Assembly (NCBI GenBank): GCA_947165685.1
Contig: CAMVBK010000011.1
Coordinates: 7,294-71,293, forward strand
Source of the DNA: F23-D06 sp947165685
GTDB taxonomy: Bacteria; Bacteroidota; Bacteroidia; Bacteroidales; WCHB1-69
Direction of reading: 5' to 3'
Length of the DNA stretch: 64,000 nucleotides
Shown piece after piece: positions 49,998 to 58,403 of this stretch (positions are counted from its first letter, which is position 1; each line of letters begins with the position of its first letter). A program made the position numbers and the translations under genes. The notes below the pieces were generated by a model. It searched no databases, was not told the DNA's origin, and saw nothing but the letters and a program-made list of their open reading frames with translations.

Positions 49998-50861
49998 ATG
50001 ATAAAAGTTATGCCACACTTTCTTGACATGGATGACGAGCATCTCTACGAACTCGAAAACGCTCGATATGTCATCATGGGAGTACCCTACGACGGCACCA
50101 GCACTTTCGTGAAAGGCGCCGACAAAGGACCGCAGGCCATTCTCGATGCTTCCGACAGTTTAGAGCTGTACGACATTCAGTATCAACACGAAGCATGGCT
50201 CGCCGGCATTCACACCGACCGAAACGACTATGACCTCCGAACTCCAGACACCATGGTGGAGTCAGTGCACAACCGGACGAAACACTTCCTTTCGATGGGC
50301 AAACGTCCCGTGCTGTTAGGCGGCGAGCATTCCGTTTCCGTCGGGGCCATCCGCGCAATGGCCGAGGAGTACCCCAGCCTGACTGTGCTGCAAATTGACG
50401 CTCATGCCGACCTTCGTGACAGCTACCACGGATCCATCTACAACCATGCTTGCGTCATGCGCCGCGCCCAGGAAGTCGCCCGCGTGGTGCAGGTAGGTAT
50501 CCGAAACGTATGCTCCGAGGAACTGCCCCATGTGGTGCCCGAGAACATCTTCTACGCCCACCATATCCACAACCGCACCGACTGGATGGACCAAGCCATC
50601 AGCCGACTTACGGACAACGTCTATATCACCATCGACCTTGACGGTTTCGACCCCTCGATACTACCCGCCACGGGCACACCGCTGCCCGGCGGCCTGCTAT
50701 GGTACCCCACCCTCGAGTTCCTCCAAAAGGTGTTCCGCAGCCGGAACATCGTCGGTTTCGACGTAGTGGAGCTCTGCCCACAACAAGACAGCAAGGTTTC
50801 AGACGTACTCGCCGCAACACTGGTATATAAGATGTTGACTATGTGGGAAACATGCGATTAG
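49998..50861 (+). CDS. speB: Agmatinase/arginase-family ureohydrolase
   Basis: A 287-residue ureohydrolase with the binuclear manganese sites: GGEHSVSVGA, DAHADLRDSY and DLDGFDPS. The N-terminus VPYDGTSTFVKGADKGPQAI is typical of agmatinases, which turn agmatine into putrescine and urea. No speA lies adjacent; in related genomes this gene often neighbours a deoxyhypusine synthase homologue, absent here. Specificity for agmatine over other guanidines is the standard call, not proven. Confidence 0.87.
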   Translation: MIKVMPHFLDMDDEHLYELENARYVIMGVPYDGTSTFVKGADKGPQAILDASDSLELYDIQYQHEAWLAGIHTDRNDYDLRTPDTMVESVHNRTKHFLSMGKRPVLLGGEHSVSVGAIRAMAEEYPSLTVLQIDAHADLRDSYHGSIYNHACVMRRAQEVARVVQVGIRNVCSEELPHVVPENIFYAHHIHNRTDWMDQAISRLTDNVYITIDLDGFDPSILPATGTPLPGGLLWYPTLEFLQKVFRSRNIVGFDVVELCPQQDSKVSDVLAATLVYKMLTMWETCD

Positions 50862-50913
50862 TGTACTTTTTATCCATAGAAATAGAAAACGCAAACAAGA
50901 TTAAGCATTAATT

Positions 50914-51669
50914 ATGAACAAGATAGTGATGATTACGGGTGCCACCAGCGGTATCGGGCTGGGATGCGCAAGAAAATTCGCCGCAAACGGCGACAAATTG
51001 ATACTCACCGGACGCAACAAAGAGAAACTGGAGGAAATCCGCCAGGAACTGGCCGGCAAGGGCGCACAAGTGCTGACGCTGGTGTTCGACGTGCGCGACC
51101 GCGATGAAGCAACCCGCTGTGTCAACGGACTGCCTGCAGAGTGGCGCGACATCGACGTACTGGTGAACAACGCCGGACTGGCACTCGGACTCGAACCCGA
51201 ATACGAAGGGAGCTTCGAAGACTGGGAGACGATGATCGACACCAACATCAAGGGATTGCTAACCATGACCCGTCTTATCGTGCCGGGAATGGTGGAGCGC
51301 GACCGGGGCCACGTCATCAACATCGGCTCCGTGGCCGGCGATGCCGCCTATGCCAATGGGAACGTCTATTGCGCCACGAAATCGGCAGTGAAGACGCTGA
51401 CCGACGGTCTTCGCCTCGATGTGGCAAGCAGTTCCGTGCGCGTGACGAACCTCAAGCCAGGACTGGTGGAGACAAATTTCAGCAACACACGTTTCCACGG
51501 CGACACTGAACGCGCCGCCAACGTCTATAAGGGCATCAAGCCGCTTACTGGCGACGACATCGCCGACATGGCCGTCTATGCTGCCAACGCACCCGCCCAC
51601 GTACAGATCGCCGAAGTGTTAATTCTCGCCACCCATCAAGGAAGCGGCAGCGTCATCGTGAGAAAATAG
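50914..51669 (+). CDS. Short-chain dehydrogenase, YdfG-like
   Basis: A 251-residue NAD(P)-dependent oxidoreductase with cofactor motif TGATSGIG (residues 8-15), NNAG, and catalytic Ser, Tyr and Lys (IGSVAGDAAYANGNVYCATK). It resembles YdfG, active on 3-hydroxy acids such as L-allo-threonine. It is followed after 46 bases by a YqiA-like hydrolase on the same strand. Confidence 0.9.
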   Translation: MNKIVMITGATSGIGLGCARKFAANGDKLILTGRNKEKLEEIRQELAGKGAQVLTLVFDVRDRDEATRCVNGLPAEWRDIDVLVNNAGLALGLEPEYEGSFEDWETMIDTNIKGLLTMTRLIVPGMVERDRGHVINIGSVAGDAAYANGNVYCATKSAVKTLTDGLRLDVASSSVRVTNLKPGLVETNFSNTRFHGDTERAANVYKGIKPLTGDDIADMAVYAANAPAHVQIAEVLILATHQGSGSVIVRK

Positions 51670-51701
51670 AGCCGACCGGAACTTTTATCTCTTGCTGTAC
51701 G

Positions 51702-51709
51702 AAAGGAGA
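51702..51709 (+). promoter_or_regulatory. Shine-Dalgarno-like ribosome binding site
   Basis: AAAGGAGA lies 6 bases before the ATG at 51716. Such strong sites are rare in this window and it decides the start over an upstream in-frame codon. Confidence 0.6.
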
Positions 51710-51715
51710 AGACTC

Positions 51716-52291
51716 ATGAGCAAAAAAATCCTTTATATCCACGGGTTCAACTCAGCGGGAGGCGGACACAAGTCCCAGGAAATCCAAAAGATGTTCCCCG
51801 ACTGGCAGGTATTATCACCGACCTTCGACTATAAGAACCCTGCAGAAGCACAGAAAAAAATCGATTCCCTAATACGCATTCAGCATGTCAACATGGTGAT
51901 GGGCACCTCGCTGGGTGGCTTTTTCGCCATCTACTGCGCCAAGAAACACCGAATCCCCGCCGTAATCATCAACCCGACGCTTCGTCCTTCGGAAACCCTC
52001 GCCAACCACCTCGGCAAGCAGAAGAATTACGTGACCAAGGAGGAATACCAATTCACCCCGGCTGACCTCGCCAAGTTTGAGGAATTCCAACGCAAAGTGT
52101 TCGACAAACTCCCTTGCGACGGGTCACTGCTGCACTTCGCCCTCTCCACCGACGACGAAATGCTCGGAGACCACCACTACCTCGAAGAAAAATTCCCGGA
52201 CTGCCACGACTTCAACTACTTCGACCAACAGGGGCATCGCTTCGCGGGTGTCAAAATTCTACGCCCCCTCATTGAACGCGCGATGCCATAA
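51716..52291 (+). CDS. YqiA/YcfP-family alpha/beta hydrolase
   Basis: A 191-residue esterase-like protein with KKILYIHGFNSAGGG at the N-terminus, nucleophile Ser in MGTSLGGFFAIY and C-terminal His in QQGHRFAG. The substrate is unknown. Start chosen by the AAAGGAGA site. Its 3' end overlaps the convergent NqrC-like gene by 23 bases. Confidence 0.85.
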   Translation: MSKKILYIHGFNSAGGGHKSQEIQKMFPDWQVLSPTFDYKNPAEAQKKIDSLIRIQHVNMVMGTSLGGFFAIYCAKKHRIPAVIINPTLRPSETLANHLGKQKNYVTKEEYQFTPADLAKFEEFQRKVFDKLPCDGSLLHFALSTDDEMLGDHHYLEEKFPDCHDFNYFDQQGHRFAGVKILRPLIERAMP

Positions 52292-52886
52292 ACGCTGCAC
52301 TCTCAACGCGCCCCAACATCTCATCCACCCCTTTCGAGGTCAACGTAGCTCCTGAAATGGCATCGACACGGTTCTCTTCGGCGACATCGCCTGCAGTTCC
52401 CGATTTCAACACTCTCACAGACACAAAGTTGCCATCTTTGTCGTAGAGTTTCTTGCCCTTAAAAGATTTCAGAAACGCCTCTTCGGTGATTTTCGCGCCG
52501 AGACCAGGAGTCTCCGACTTGTGGTCGAAACTAACGCCTTTAAGCGTCTGACCATCTTCCGAAACCACCGCATAGCCCCAAATCGGGCCCCACAACCCTT
52601 TGCCGTCGAGGCGAAGGGCGATGCCCAAGGAACCATCGGCGCATACAACCCGATACTTGCGACCATCTTCTGCAAGCGGCACCGCCAAATTCGAGAAGGC
52701 ATCCACGGCCTTCGACCGGCTGATGTCATGTCCTGCCGCCTGCAAAATTTGCTGGCACGTCTCGGCCTGCTTATTACGGTCGCGACGCGGCTTCAGACCC
52801 GTTGAAACCACCGCCAGCACTACCGCAATAACCACAACTAACACCGTGACATACAAAAAGATGTATGTATTGCTAAACTTCTTCAT
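52269..52886 (-). CDS. FMN-binding NqrC/RnfG-like protein, solitary
   Basis: A 205-residue protein with an N-terminal membrane anchor (YIFLYVTVLVVVIAVVLAVV) and an FMN-binding domain. That domain has GLWGPIWGYAVVSEDG, HKSETPGLGAKITE and the flavinylation motif SGATLTS, where the Thr receives covalent FMN in NqrC/RnfG. It resembles NqrC but is somewhat short and stands alone, with none of nqrA-F beside it. It may be a paralogue used by another flavin-linked system. Confidence 0.82.
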   Translation of the reverse strand: MKKFSNTYIFLYVTVLVVVIAVVLAVVSTGLKPRRDRNKQAETCQQILQAAGHDISRSKAVDAFSNLAVPLAEDGRKYRVVCADGSLGIALRLDGKGLWGPIWGYAVVSEDGQTLKGVSFDHKSETPGLGAKITEEAFLKSFKGKKLYDKDGNFVSVRVLKSGTAGDVAEENRVDAISGATLTSKGVDEMLGRVESAAFMASRVQ

Positions 52887-52957
52887 GAATTTGATTTTTA
52901 ATCTCCTTTAAGACTCAAACCAACCTATAAAAAACTTTCCTGCACAAACAGCGCACT

Positions 52958-53365
52958 TCACAGCCGGAACGTCACCGGCACCTGGAAATAGCACCGCACC
53001 GGCTTCCCCATGTTCCGTCCGGGCTTCCACTTCGGCATCGACATCACCCCGCGCAGCGCCTCCACGTCGCAATCGGTGAAAAGCGGGATTTTCACCTGGC
53101 CATGGGTCACCCGGCCGTCCCTCTCCACCACGAACTCGACCAACACCGTGCCCGTGATGCCGTTCTTCTTCGCCACCTCGGGATACTGGATTTCCTTGGC
53201 CAAAAACGCGTTCAGGGAATCGAGGCCTCCAGGGAATTCAGGCATCTCCTCCGCGAACATCATTGGGGGATCCTCACCATAAACTCCCGTGGCGACCTGC
53301 GCATTCGCCGAAAAGCACAACAGGCCGAATGCCCAAATAGCTATGAATTTTGCAAGCGTGTTCAT
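52958..53365 (-). CDS. Small secreted TonB C-terminal-domain protein
   Basis: A 135-residue protein with signal peptide FIAIWAFGLLCFSANA and then a TonB-type domain: MPEFPGGLDSLNAFLAKEI, YPEVAKKNGITGTVLVEFVV, VMSMPKWKPGRNMGKPVRC. The C-terminal 100 residues are nearly the same as those of the gene at 54291-55106, in the same orientation, so one arose from the other. It has no membrane anchor. Confidence 0.82.
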   Translation of the reverse strand: MNTLAKFIAIWAFGLLCFSANAQVATGVYGEDPPMMFAEEMPEFPGGLDSLNAFLAKEIQYPEVAKKNGITGTVLVEFVVERDGRVTHGQVKIPLFTDCDVEALRGVMSMPKWKPGRNMGKPVRCYFQVPVTFRL

Positions 53366-53381
53366 TGTTCAAAATTTTCTG

Positions 53382-53389
53382 CAAAACTA
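53382..53389 (-). promoter_or_regulatory. -7 box of the small TonB-domain gene
   Basis: TAGTTTTG on the minus strand, 17 bases before the ATG, giving a very short leader. Confidence 0.4.
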
Positions 53390-53475
53390 CAATTTCTTTC
53401 CGAATTATTCCCGCAACGCTGGCTGATGACCGCAGATTTTTTTCCTGTCAAAATTTTGTATTTCTGAAAAAAGAA

Positions 53476-53483
53476 TATCTTTG
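53476..53483 (+). promoter_or_regulatory. -7 box of the Cys-module gene
   Basis: TATCTTTG followed by CACC; a TTG lies 17 bases upstream. Divergent from the small TonB-domain gene. Confidence 0.45.
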
Positions 53484-53536
53484 CACCCGAATTGGCTTTT
53501 GGCTTTAGATATTGGTCACTAACACGAATCACCATC

Positions 53537-54199
53537 ATGAAAAATGGCAGACGGACTTGCGAAGTTTTGAAAGAGGTGCGGCGGAAGGTCGCACAGGAGA
53601 ACAACATTGCGCTGACGGAGCGTGAATGCACCTTCGAGGGCGACTGCCGAGGCACGTGTCCCTATTGCGAGGCCGAAGTGCGTTATCTCGAACGGGAGCT
53701 GCAGCGTCGAAAGGCCCTGGGCAGGGCCGTCGCGGTGGCAGGTCTCGCCGTCTCTTCCATGATGATGGGCTATGGGCAATCCGTCACACCGCAGGCACCC
53801 ACCGCCACACCGCTTCCCCCGACGACAAACGACTCCATTATCATTGACGGAAACGGCGAATGGGAACCTGTAGGGATCGTTGTAGCTGACGTTGACCTCC
53901 CGACCCCCCAGCAATGGCATCCGGACATATCCGGCACCCCAGCGCAATACCTGAAAGAACGGCTTACGGTCCCGCGTTCCGTACTTCGGAACCGGACCAT
54001 CGAAAGGACGTACATCGTCCTCATCATCAACGAGGACGGCGAAGTGAAGGAGGTGGTGTTCCAACCCAAGAACGATTCGCCGGGCGAAGAGGAAAAAGCA
54101 TTTTACGAGGATGTCACCCGCATTCTGAAAGCGATGCCGAAATGGATGGGCGGGCATTCCGCCGCAAGCTACGAAATCGCCGTCCGCGAACTGTGGTGA
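53537..54199 (+). CDS. Cys-module membrane protein with TonB-like C-terminal region
   Basis: A 220-residue protein. Its first 60 residues form a module with four cysteines (ERECTFEGDCRGTCPYCEAE) and charged helices (YLERELQRRKALGRAV), followed by a single membrane helix (AVAVAGLAVSSMMMGY), a Pro/Thr linker and a C-terminal domain with YIVLIINEDGEVKEVVF and MPKWMGGHSA that resembles a diverged TonB domain. The N-terminal module is almost the same as in the gene at 54291-55106. The cysteines may bind zinc. The function of the module is unknown. Confidence 0.72.
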   Translation: MKNGRRTCEVLKEVRRKVAQENNIALTERECTFEGDCRGTCPYCEAEVRYLERELQRRKALGRAVAVAGLAVSSMMMGYGQSVTPQAPTATPLPPTTNDSIIIDGNGEWEPVGIVVADVDLPTPQQWHPDISGTPAQYLKERLTVPRSVLRNRTIERTYIVLIINEDGEVKEVVFQPKNDSPGEEEKAFYEDVTRILKAMPKWMGGHSAASYEIAVRELW

Positions 54200-54290
54200 T
54201 GGTTATCCCTGCGGATGAGCGCGGCACGCTGAAGGCCTTCAATGCCCAACATTACAATTTATCCGCGCAGTCGCGTATGATCGGTGCGGA

Positions 54291-55106
54291 TCACAGCCGG
54301 AACGTCACCGGCACCTGGTACCAGCAGCGCACCGGTTTCCCCATGTTTCTGCCGGGTTTCCACTTCGGCATGGACATCACCGCGCGCACCGCTTCCTTAT
54401 CGCATTCGGGGAAAAGCGGGACTTTCACCTTGGCGTTGGTCACACGCCCGTCTTCCTCCACCGCGAACTCAACCAACACCGTGCCCGTGATGCCATAATC
54501 CCTCGCCACCTGAGGATATTGAATCTCCTTTGCCAAAAAGGCTTGCAAAGAATCCATTCCTCCAGGGAATTCGGGCAATTCCTCCATAAGACCCATTACC
54601 GGCGGTTCATCGTCATCCACTTCCCCCACATAGTCGTCACCCCAAACGGGCACATCTGTTGATACACAAAGGCCATCTTCCACGATTCGCAGGATTTCCT
54701 CTTTCGGGGAAGGGGCGGACCGGTTGCCGCTGGTGGGTGCGTTTGCCGGTTCGCCGACTGGTTCAGGGGATGATTCAGGAGACGGTTCTGTAGCTTGCGA
54801 CAGCGTGTTGACGGGTGTGGGCTCGGGTTCGCTGCCGGCGGGTGTCGCGGGCGTTTTCGGGCTGTGGCACGCGCCCATCATCATCGTGGAGACGGCGATG
54901 CCCGCCACGGTGACGGCCTTGCCGAGCGCCCGGCGTTTGGAGAGCTCACGCTCCAAGTAGCGCACCTCCGATTCGCAATAGGGACATGTGCCCCGGCAGT
55001 CGCCCTCGTGCGTGCATTCGCGCTCCTTGAGCGCAATGTCGTTCTCTTGTGCGATTTTCCGCCGCACATCCTTCAGGATCTCGCAAGTCCGTTTGCCCTT
55101 TTTCAT
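54291..55106 (-). CDS. Cys-module energy-transducer-like TonB protein
   Basis: A 271-residue protein: N-terminal Cys module (ERECTHEGDCRGTCPYCESE), one membrane helix (AVTVAGIAVSTMMMGACH), a Pro/Glu/Ser-rich spacer of about 60 residues, an acidic stretch, and a TonB domain (LPEFPGGMDSLQAFLAKEI to WYQVPVTFRL). This anchor-spacer-domain order fits a real TonB-like transducer, but no exbB/exbD is nearby. The cytosolic Cys module in front of the anchor is unusual for TonB. Confidence 0.82.
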   Translation of the reverse strand: MKKGKRTCEILKDVRRKIAQENDIALKERECTHEGDCRGTCPYCESEVRYLERELSKRRALGKAVTVAGIAVSTMMMGACHSPKTPATPAGSEPEPTPVNTLSQATEPSPESSPEPVGEPANAPTSGNRSAPSPKEEILRIVEDGLCVSTDVPVWGDDYVGEVDDDEPPVMGLMEELPEFPGGMDSLQAFLAKEIQYPQVARDYGITGTVLVEFAVEEDGRVTNAKVKVPLFPECDKEAVRAVMSMPKWKPGRNMGKPVRCWYQVPVTFRL

Positions 55107-55190
55107 GATGGTGGTTGGTGATTAGTGATTGGTGATTAGTGAACAGTGAACAGTGAGCAGTGAGCAGTGAACAGTGTCATAAGTCATAAG
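55107..55190. repeat. Tandem repeats GTGATTAG and AGTGAACAGTG
   Basis: GTGATTGGTGATTAGTGA, then four or five units of ACAGTGA/GCAGTGA, then CATAAGT twice. Confidence 0.85.
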
Positions 55191-55204
55191 TCAAATCAGG
55201 TCTG

Positions 55205-55212
55205 CAAAGATA
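55205..55212 (-). promoter_or_regulatory. -7 box of the Cys-module TonB gene
   Basis: TATCTTTG on the minus strand, about 98 bases before the ATG; the tandem repeats lie in the resulting leader. Confidence 0.5.
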
Positions 55213-55223
55213 TATTTTTTTCG

Positions 55224-56915
55224 TCAGCAGCCGCCCTTAGGATTGTTATATCTTCCGTTCGGCAATTTAAAAGGGTAGATGAGTTCCCCGCAGGAACAAT
55301 CGTGGTAGATGTAACCGTATATCTGCCCCTCCGACACTGCAGCGGCACGTTTTTCGTCAAGGCTGCACGGGAGGATTTCGCGGCCGCGCGCATTGACATA
55401 GCCCAGCCTGTGGTTCGTGTCGTAAACGGCCCAGCAGGTCTCCGCTGACGAGGAATTGACACCCTCCCAAATGAAGTAGTAGCGGCTCAGGCGCTTGCCC
55501 GTCCGACTGTTCGCGATGGCCCACATCCCTTTTTTGTTGGCGACATACAGCACATTCCCCTCCCGCTGGGCACCCCAGCAGGAGAGCAGCTTCCGGCCCT
55601 TGCCGTTAAGCACCTCCACCTTCCCTGACGGGCGGCGGGCAAGGATGACATCGTCACCGTCGGCATCGGCTTCCACGTAGCGCAACGGAAGCACCACATT
55701 CCCCCACAGATCGACAATGCCGTGGTGCAGCGAATCCGTGGCGACACTCATCAGTGTAGAAGACCAATAATTAGACGCCTCGCTGTAACGCTGCGGGAGT
55801 AACTTTCCCTTAGGATCCACCAACCGCCATGCACCATCGACATAAACCAAAGGATATAAGTATGGGAGATTGTCACTGTCAAAATGTATGGCCGAATCCA
55901 TAGAGACAACGTGTCCCGCAGTATCGATGATTTCCACTCGGCCATCCCGCAAAACACCATAAAAATAACCGAAACCGCCCAATTCGTCAAGTTCGTTCAG
56001 CTCTGTATAGCGATGAGGGATGAGAATCCGTAAATGCTCGTCCACTATTCCCCAAAGACCGGAACGGTCTTTCGTTTCAAACAACCCTTTTGCAGGAGAC
56101 AAGGGCCAACCTTCCTGATATTCGATAGGCAGGACTATACTGCCGTCAGCAGACATCAGGCCTTTAAGACGTGTTCTTCTCTCCTTGATGGACACAAAAT
56201 CACCATAATAGTTGTCGTATGTGTACAACGGACTGATCGGGCGGACCCACACCCCCTTGAAATCCATCACCCCTTCGTGATCATTCGTGTCTGTAACGAT
56301 GATAGCATTATCACAACCACAAAACAGGTTCTTATAGACCGGGGCCAGCACCTCGCGACCGTTCAAGTCCAACAAGCCTCTCAGCATCTGCTTCCGTTTC
56401 GCGCGATTGGATGATGCTTCGCCACTATCGAGAGTTTTCTCTACGGAGTAAATGAGCAGCGGCGACGAGCTGGTTTTTCCGAAGTCGGAGGTTCCGAACT
56501 CCGAAAGGTTAAGATAGCGGAAGGGCACCATCGTGTCGCCTTTGCTGTTGACAACCCCGCCGGGCTTGTCATCTCCGCAGACCACGAAAAGCCCACCGCT
56601 GTTGGCAATCGGTTCCGGTCGCGCGTCATAGCGGTAAGGCAGTATCGGCCGCCCGTTCCAGTCCAATATGCCCCATAGTCCATCCCGTTTCGCTATGATA
56701 TAGCCTTCCGGATAGGCCATGTCGTTGTAAGTGAAAAGTCCCTCGTACTCGCAGGGCAGCACGGTTTTCCCCGAGCCGTCGATGAGTCCGAAAAGGGTGT
56801 CCTGCCACACCAGCAGCCGCGGGGGAAGGTCTCTGTAATCCTGCGCCCGGACAGAGAAAGAGGTTACCCCCAACAAGAGTGCGAGCATCAGCAAAACCGA
56901 CAAAAAGCGTTTCAT
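55224..56915 (-). CDS. WG-repeat secreted protein
   Basis: A 563-residue protein with signal peptide RFLSVLLMLALLLGVTSFSVRA and about eight to ten WG-type repeats of roughly 40 residues, e.g. GLWGILDWNGRPILPYRYD, SGLWGIVDEHLRILIPHRY and HGIVDLWGNVVLPLRYVE. WG repeats form beta-hairpin or propeller-like surfaces for protein contacts; the function is unknown. The start at 56915 is fixed by the signal peptide. The C-terminus has a Cys pair (CGC/C). Confidence 0.85.
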   Translation of the reverse strand: MKRFLSVLLMLALLLGVTSFSVRAQDYRDLPPRLLVWQDTLFGLIDGSGKTVLPCEYEGLFTYNDMAYPEGYIIAKRDGLWGILDWNGRPILPYRYDARPEPIANSGGLFVVCGDDKPGGVVNSKGDTMVPFRYLNLSEFGTSDFGKTSSSPLLIYSVEKTLDSGEASSNRAKRKQMLRGLLDLNGREVLAPVYKNLFCGCDNAIIVTDTNDHEGVMDFKGVWVRPISPLYTYDNYYGDFVSIKERRTRLKGLMSADGSIVLPIEYQEGWPLSPAKGLFETKDRSGLWGIVDEHLRILIPHRYTELNELDELGGFGYFYGVLRDGRVEIIDTAGHVVSMDSAIHFDSDNLPYLYPLVYVDGAWRLVDPKGKLLPQRYSEASNYWSSTLMSVATDSLHHGIVDLWGNVVLPLRYVEADADGDDVILARRPSGKVEVLNGKGRKLLSCWGAQREGNVLYVANKKGMWAIANSRTGKRLSRYYFIWEGVNSSSAETCWAVYDTNHRLGYVNARGREILPCSLDEKRAAAVSEGQIYGYIYHDCSCGELIYPFKLPNGRYNNPKGGC

Positions 56916-57008
56916 TTCTTCAACTTTTAGGACTTCTGATGATTGATTCTCCGCGTTGTTCCCTCCGGATGCGAAGTCCGTTAAACATCCCGACAGGAAA
57001 CACCGCTG

Positions 57009-57016
57009 CAAAACTA
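57009..57016 (-). promoter_or_regulatory. -7 box of the WG-repeat gene
   Basis: TAGTTTTG on the minus strand, 94 bases before the chosen start. Confidence 0.4.
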
Positions 57017-57161
57017 CAATAATTTTATTGATATGACACAGAAATTCCAAAAGGTTGCAGGGTGTTGATATTTTTTTATCTCCACGTATCGCACGGAACA
57101 GCGCGGAACTTTTATCGCCTCAAAAAAAAGCGGCCAGCCTCTGTCATTTCCGTAATTTTTG

Positions 57162-57169
57162 TATTTTTG
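57162..57169 (+). promoter_or_regulatory. -7 box of the toxin-antitoxin pair
   Basis: TATTTTTG followed by C, 23 bases before the antitoxin ATG. Confidence 0.5.
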
Positions 57170-57192
57170 CGCTCTAAATTTTAATATTCAAA

Positions 57193-57480
57193 ATGAAGAC
57201 AAAAAAGTACAAATCCAAAGAAAAGCCTCTGCCCGAAGCGGAAGAACCCGTTGCCTCTTACGGTTCAACGGCCGCCAACAGTAACGATGTTATCATTCCC
57301 AATCTGTCATCTGAATCCTTGGGCGACAAGCCCGAAGGGTTTGATGCCTGTTATGCCAAATTGAAAGCGGAAGCCGACGAAAAGTTCGGCAACAAGGAGC
57401 TTATGACAGTGGAAGAGTATTTCGGGAAACTTCGTTACATGGTAAACGCCTATTATGACGACGTACAAGGTCAGAATTGA
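57193..57480 (+). CDS. Probable antitoxin of a ParE-type pair
   Basis: A 95-residue acidic/charged protein: a flexible N-terminus (KKYKSKEKPLPEAEEPVASY), a middle without clear fold and a C-terminal helix (KLKAEADEKF, MTVEEYFGKLRYMV) of the kind that wraps a toxin partner. It has no recognisable DNA-binding motif. It overlaps the toxin gene by 26 bases, the usual antitoxin-first order. Confidence 0.72.
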   Translation: MKTKKYKSKEKPLPEAEEPVASYGSTAANSNDVIIPNLSSESLGDKPEGFDACYAKLKAEADEKFGNKELMTVEEYFGKLRYMVNAYYDDVQGQN

Positions 57481-57763
57481 CAAATCGGCAGAATCCAATT
57501 TAAGAGACATGTTCGGTTTCCTCATCTCTGTAATGTCGCGTGATGGGGCGAATCGTTATATTGATATGATTACAAACGAGGTTCTTTCCATATCCTTTTT
57601 AGCTGACGTATATCCTCCCAGCCACTACGCAGATATTCGGCGTTATCACCCTCATGCCCGCCGCATGGTGTCGCACAACAAACGTTGGGTCTATATCTTT
57701 CACATCGAGGACGACACAGTGATAGTTGACCGGATTCTTCCCTCAAAACTGATAACGAAATAG
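57455..57763 (+). CDS. RelE/ParE-family toxin
   Basis: A 102-residue protein with the ParE/RelE fold pattern: YKVRIDKSAESNLRDMFGFL (strand then helices), a central YADIRRYHPHARRMVS and a C-terminal WVYIFHIEDDTVIVDRIL hairpin. It ends ILPSKL, as plasmid-type ParE toxins often do. ParE poisons DNA gyrase; RelE cleaves mRNA; the target here cannot be told. It is translated from within the antitoxin gene's end. Confidence 0.82.
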   Translation: MTTYKVRIDKSAESNLRDMFGFLISVMSRDGANRYIDMITNEVLSISFLADVYPPSHYADIRRYHPHARRMVSHNKRWVYIFHIEDDTVIVDRILPSKLITK

Positions 57764-57821
57764 GAAAGCTTTTTACGCGCCAATCCCATGATACGCGGAA
57801 AATCACACTGTTTTCGGTGAG

Positions 57822-58271
57822 TCATTTCAGCCGTACCTCGCGTCCTTCCGAGAGGATGAAAACCGCGATCTGTCCGTTCTCGATGCCGAAGCGGATGGCG
57901 GCGGCGAGGGAGTCCTCGGGGAAGAGGCGGGAACTGTCGAAATAGTAGAGACTGTCGGAGGTGTCGAGCCAGCCGCCCACGTAACCATCGTGGCGGATTG
58001 CGTGGCGTACCACCCTGCCGAGCTGTTTGCGGGAGTGGCAACCCTGCGTGGCTGCGTATGCCACAACAACGCCCTCAGAGGGCTCCGTCATCGTGGCGAC
58101 GTCCATCGTGAAGCCGTCGGGATGGCGGAGGCTGTACGCCCAAATGCTGTCCGAGACGGCCTTGACACTGCCGCCCACTAACTTGCTGCCGCTGTAGCAG
58201 GAGCTCAGGAGCAGAGCGCACGACAGGAGCACCGTCATCGCTATCTTTTTCGAGAACAGAATTCTGTCCAT
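57822..58271 (-). CDS. Unknown lipoprotein
   Basis: A 149-residue protein with signal peptide ending in the lipobox LSSC (Cys25). The mature part reads DGFTMDVATMTEP, VVVAYAATQGCHSRKQLGRV and GWLDTSDSLYYFDSSRLFPE. No family is recognised with confidence. It lies between a toxin-antitoxin pair and a structured repeat, with no close co-directional neighbour. Confidence 0.72.
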   Translation of the reverse strand: MDRILFSKKIAMTVLLSCALLLSSCYSGSKLVGGSVKAVSDSIWAYSLRHPDGFTMDVATMTEPSEGVVVAYAATQGCHSRKQLGRVVRHAIRHDGYVGGWLDTSDSLYYFDSSRLFPEDSLAAAIRFGIENGQIAVFILSEGREVRLK

Positions 58272-58311
58272 TGTCTATTGTTTGTTTATTAATTTGTCCA
58301 TTAATCACAGG

Positions 58312-58380
58312 ATTGCGGCCTTACCTTGGGCTACCGAGCTCTTGCCCCTCCGGGGCGGCTCAGAGAAGCGATTTCAATAT
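58312..58380 (-). repeat. Degenerate multi-hairpin element (class A variant)
   Basis: The minus strand reads GAGCCGCCCCGGAGGGGC followed by AAGAGCTCGGTAGCCCAAGG and GGCCGCAA. The GGTAGC feature is shared with the element at 21612-21680. Confidence 0.5.
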
Positions 58381-58403
58381 ATGGGGACTTTTCGTTACAA
58401 CTA

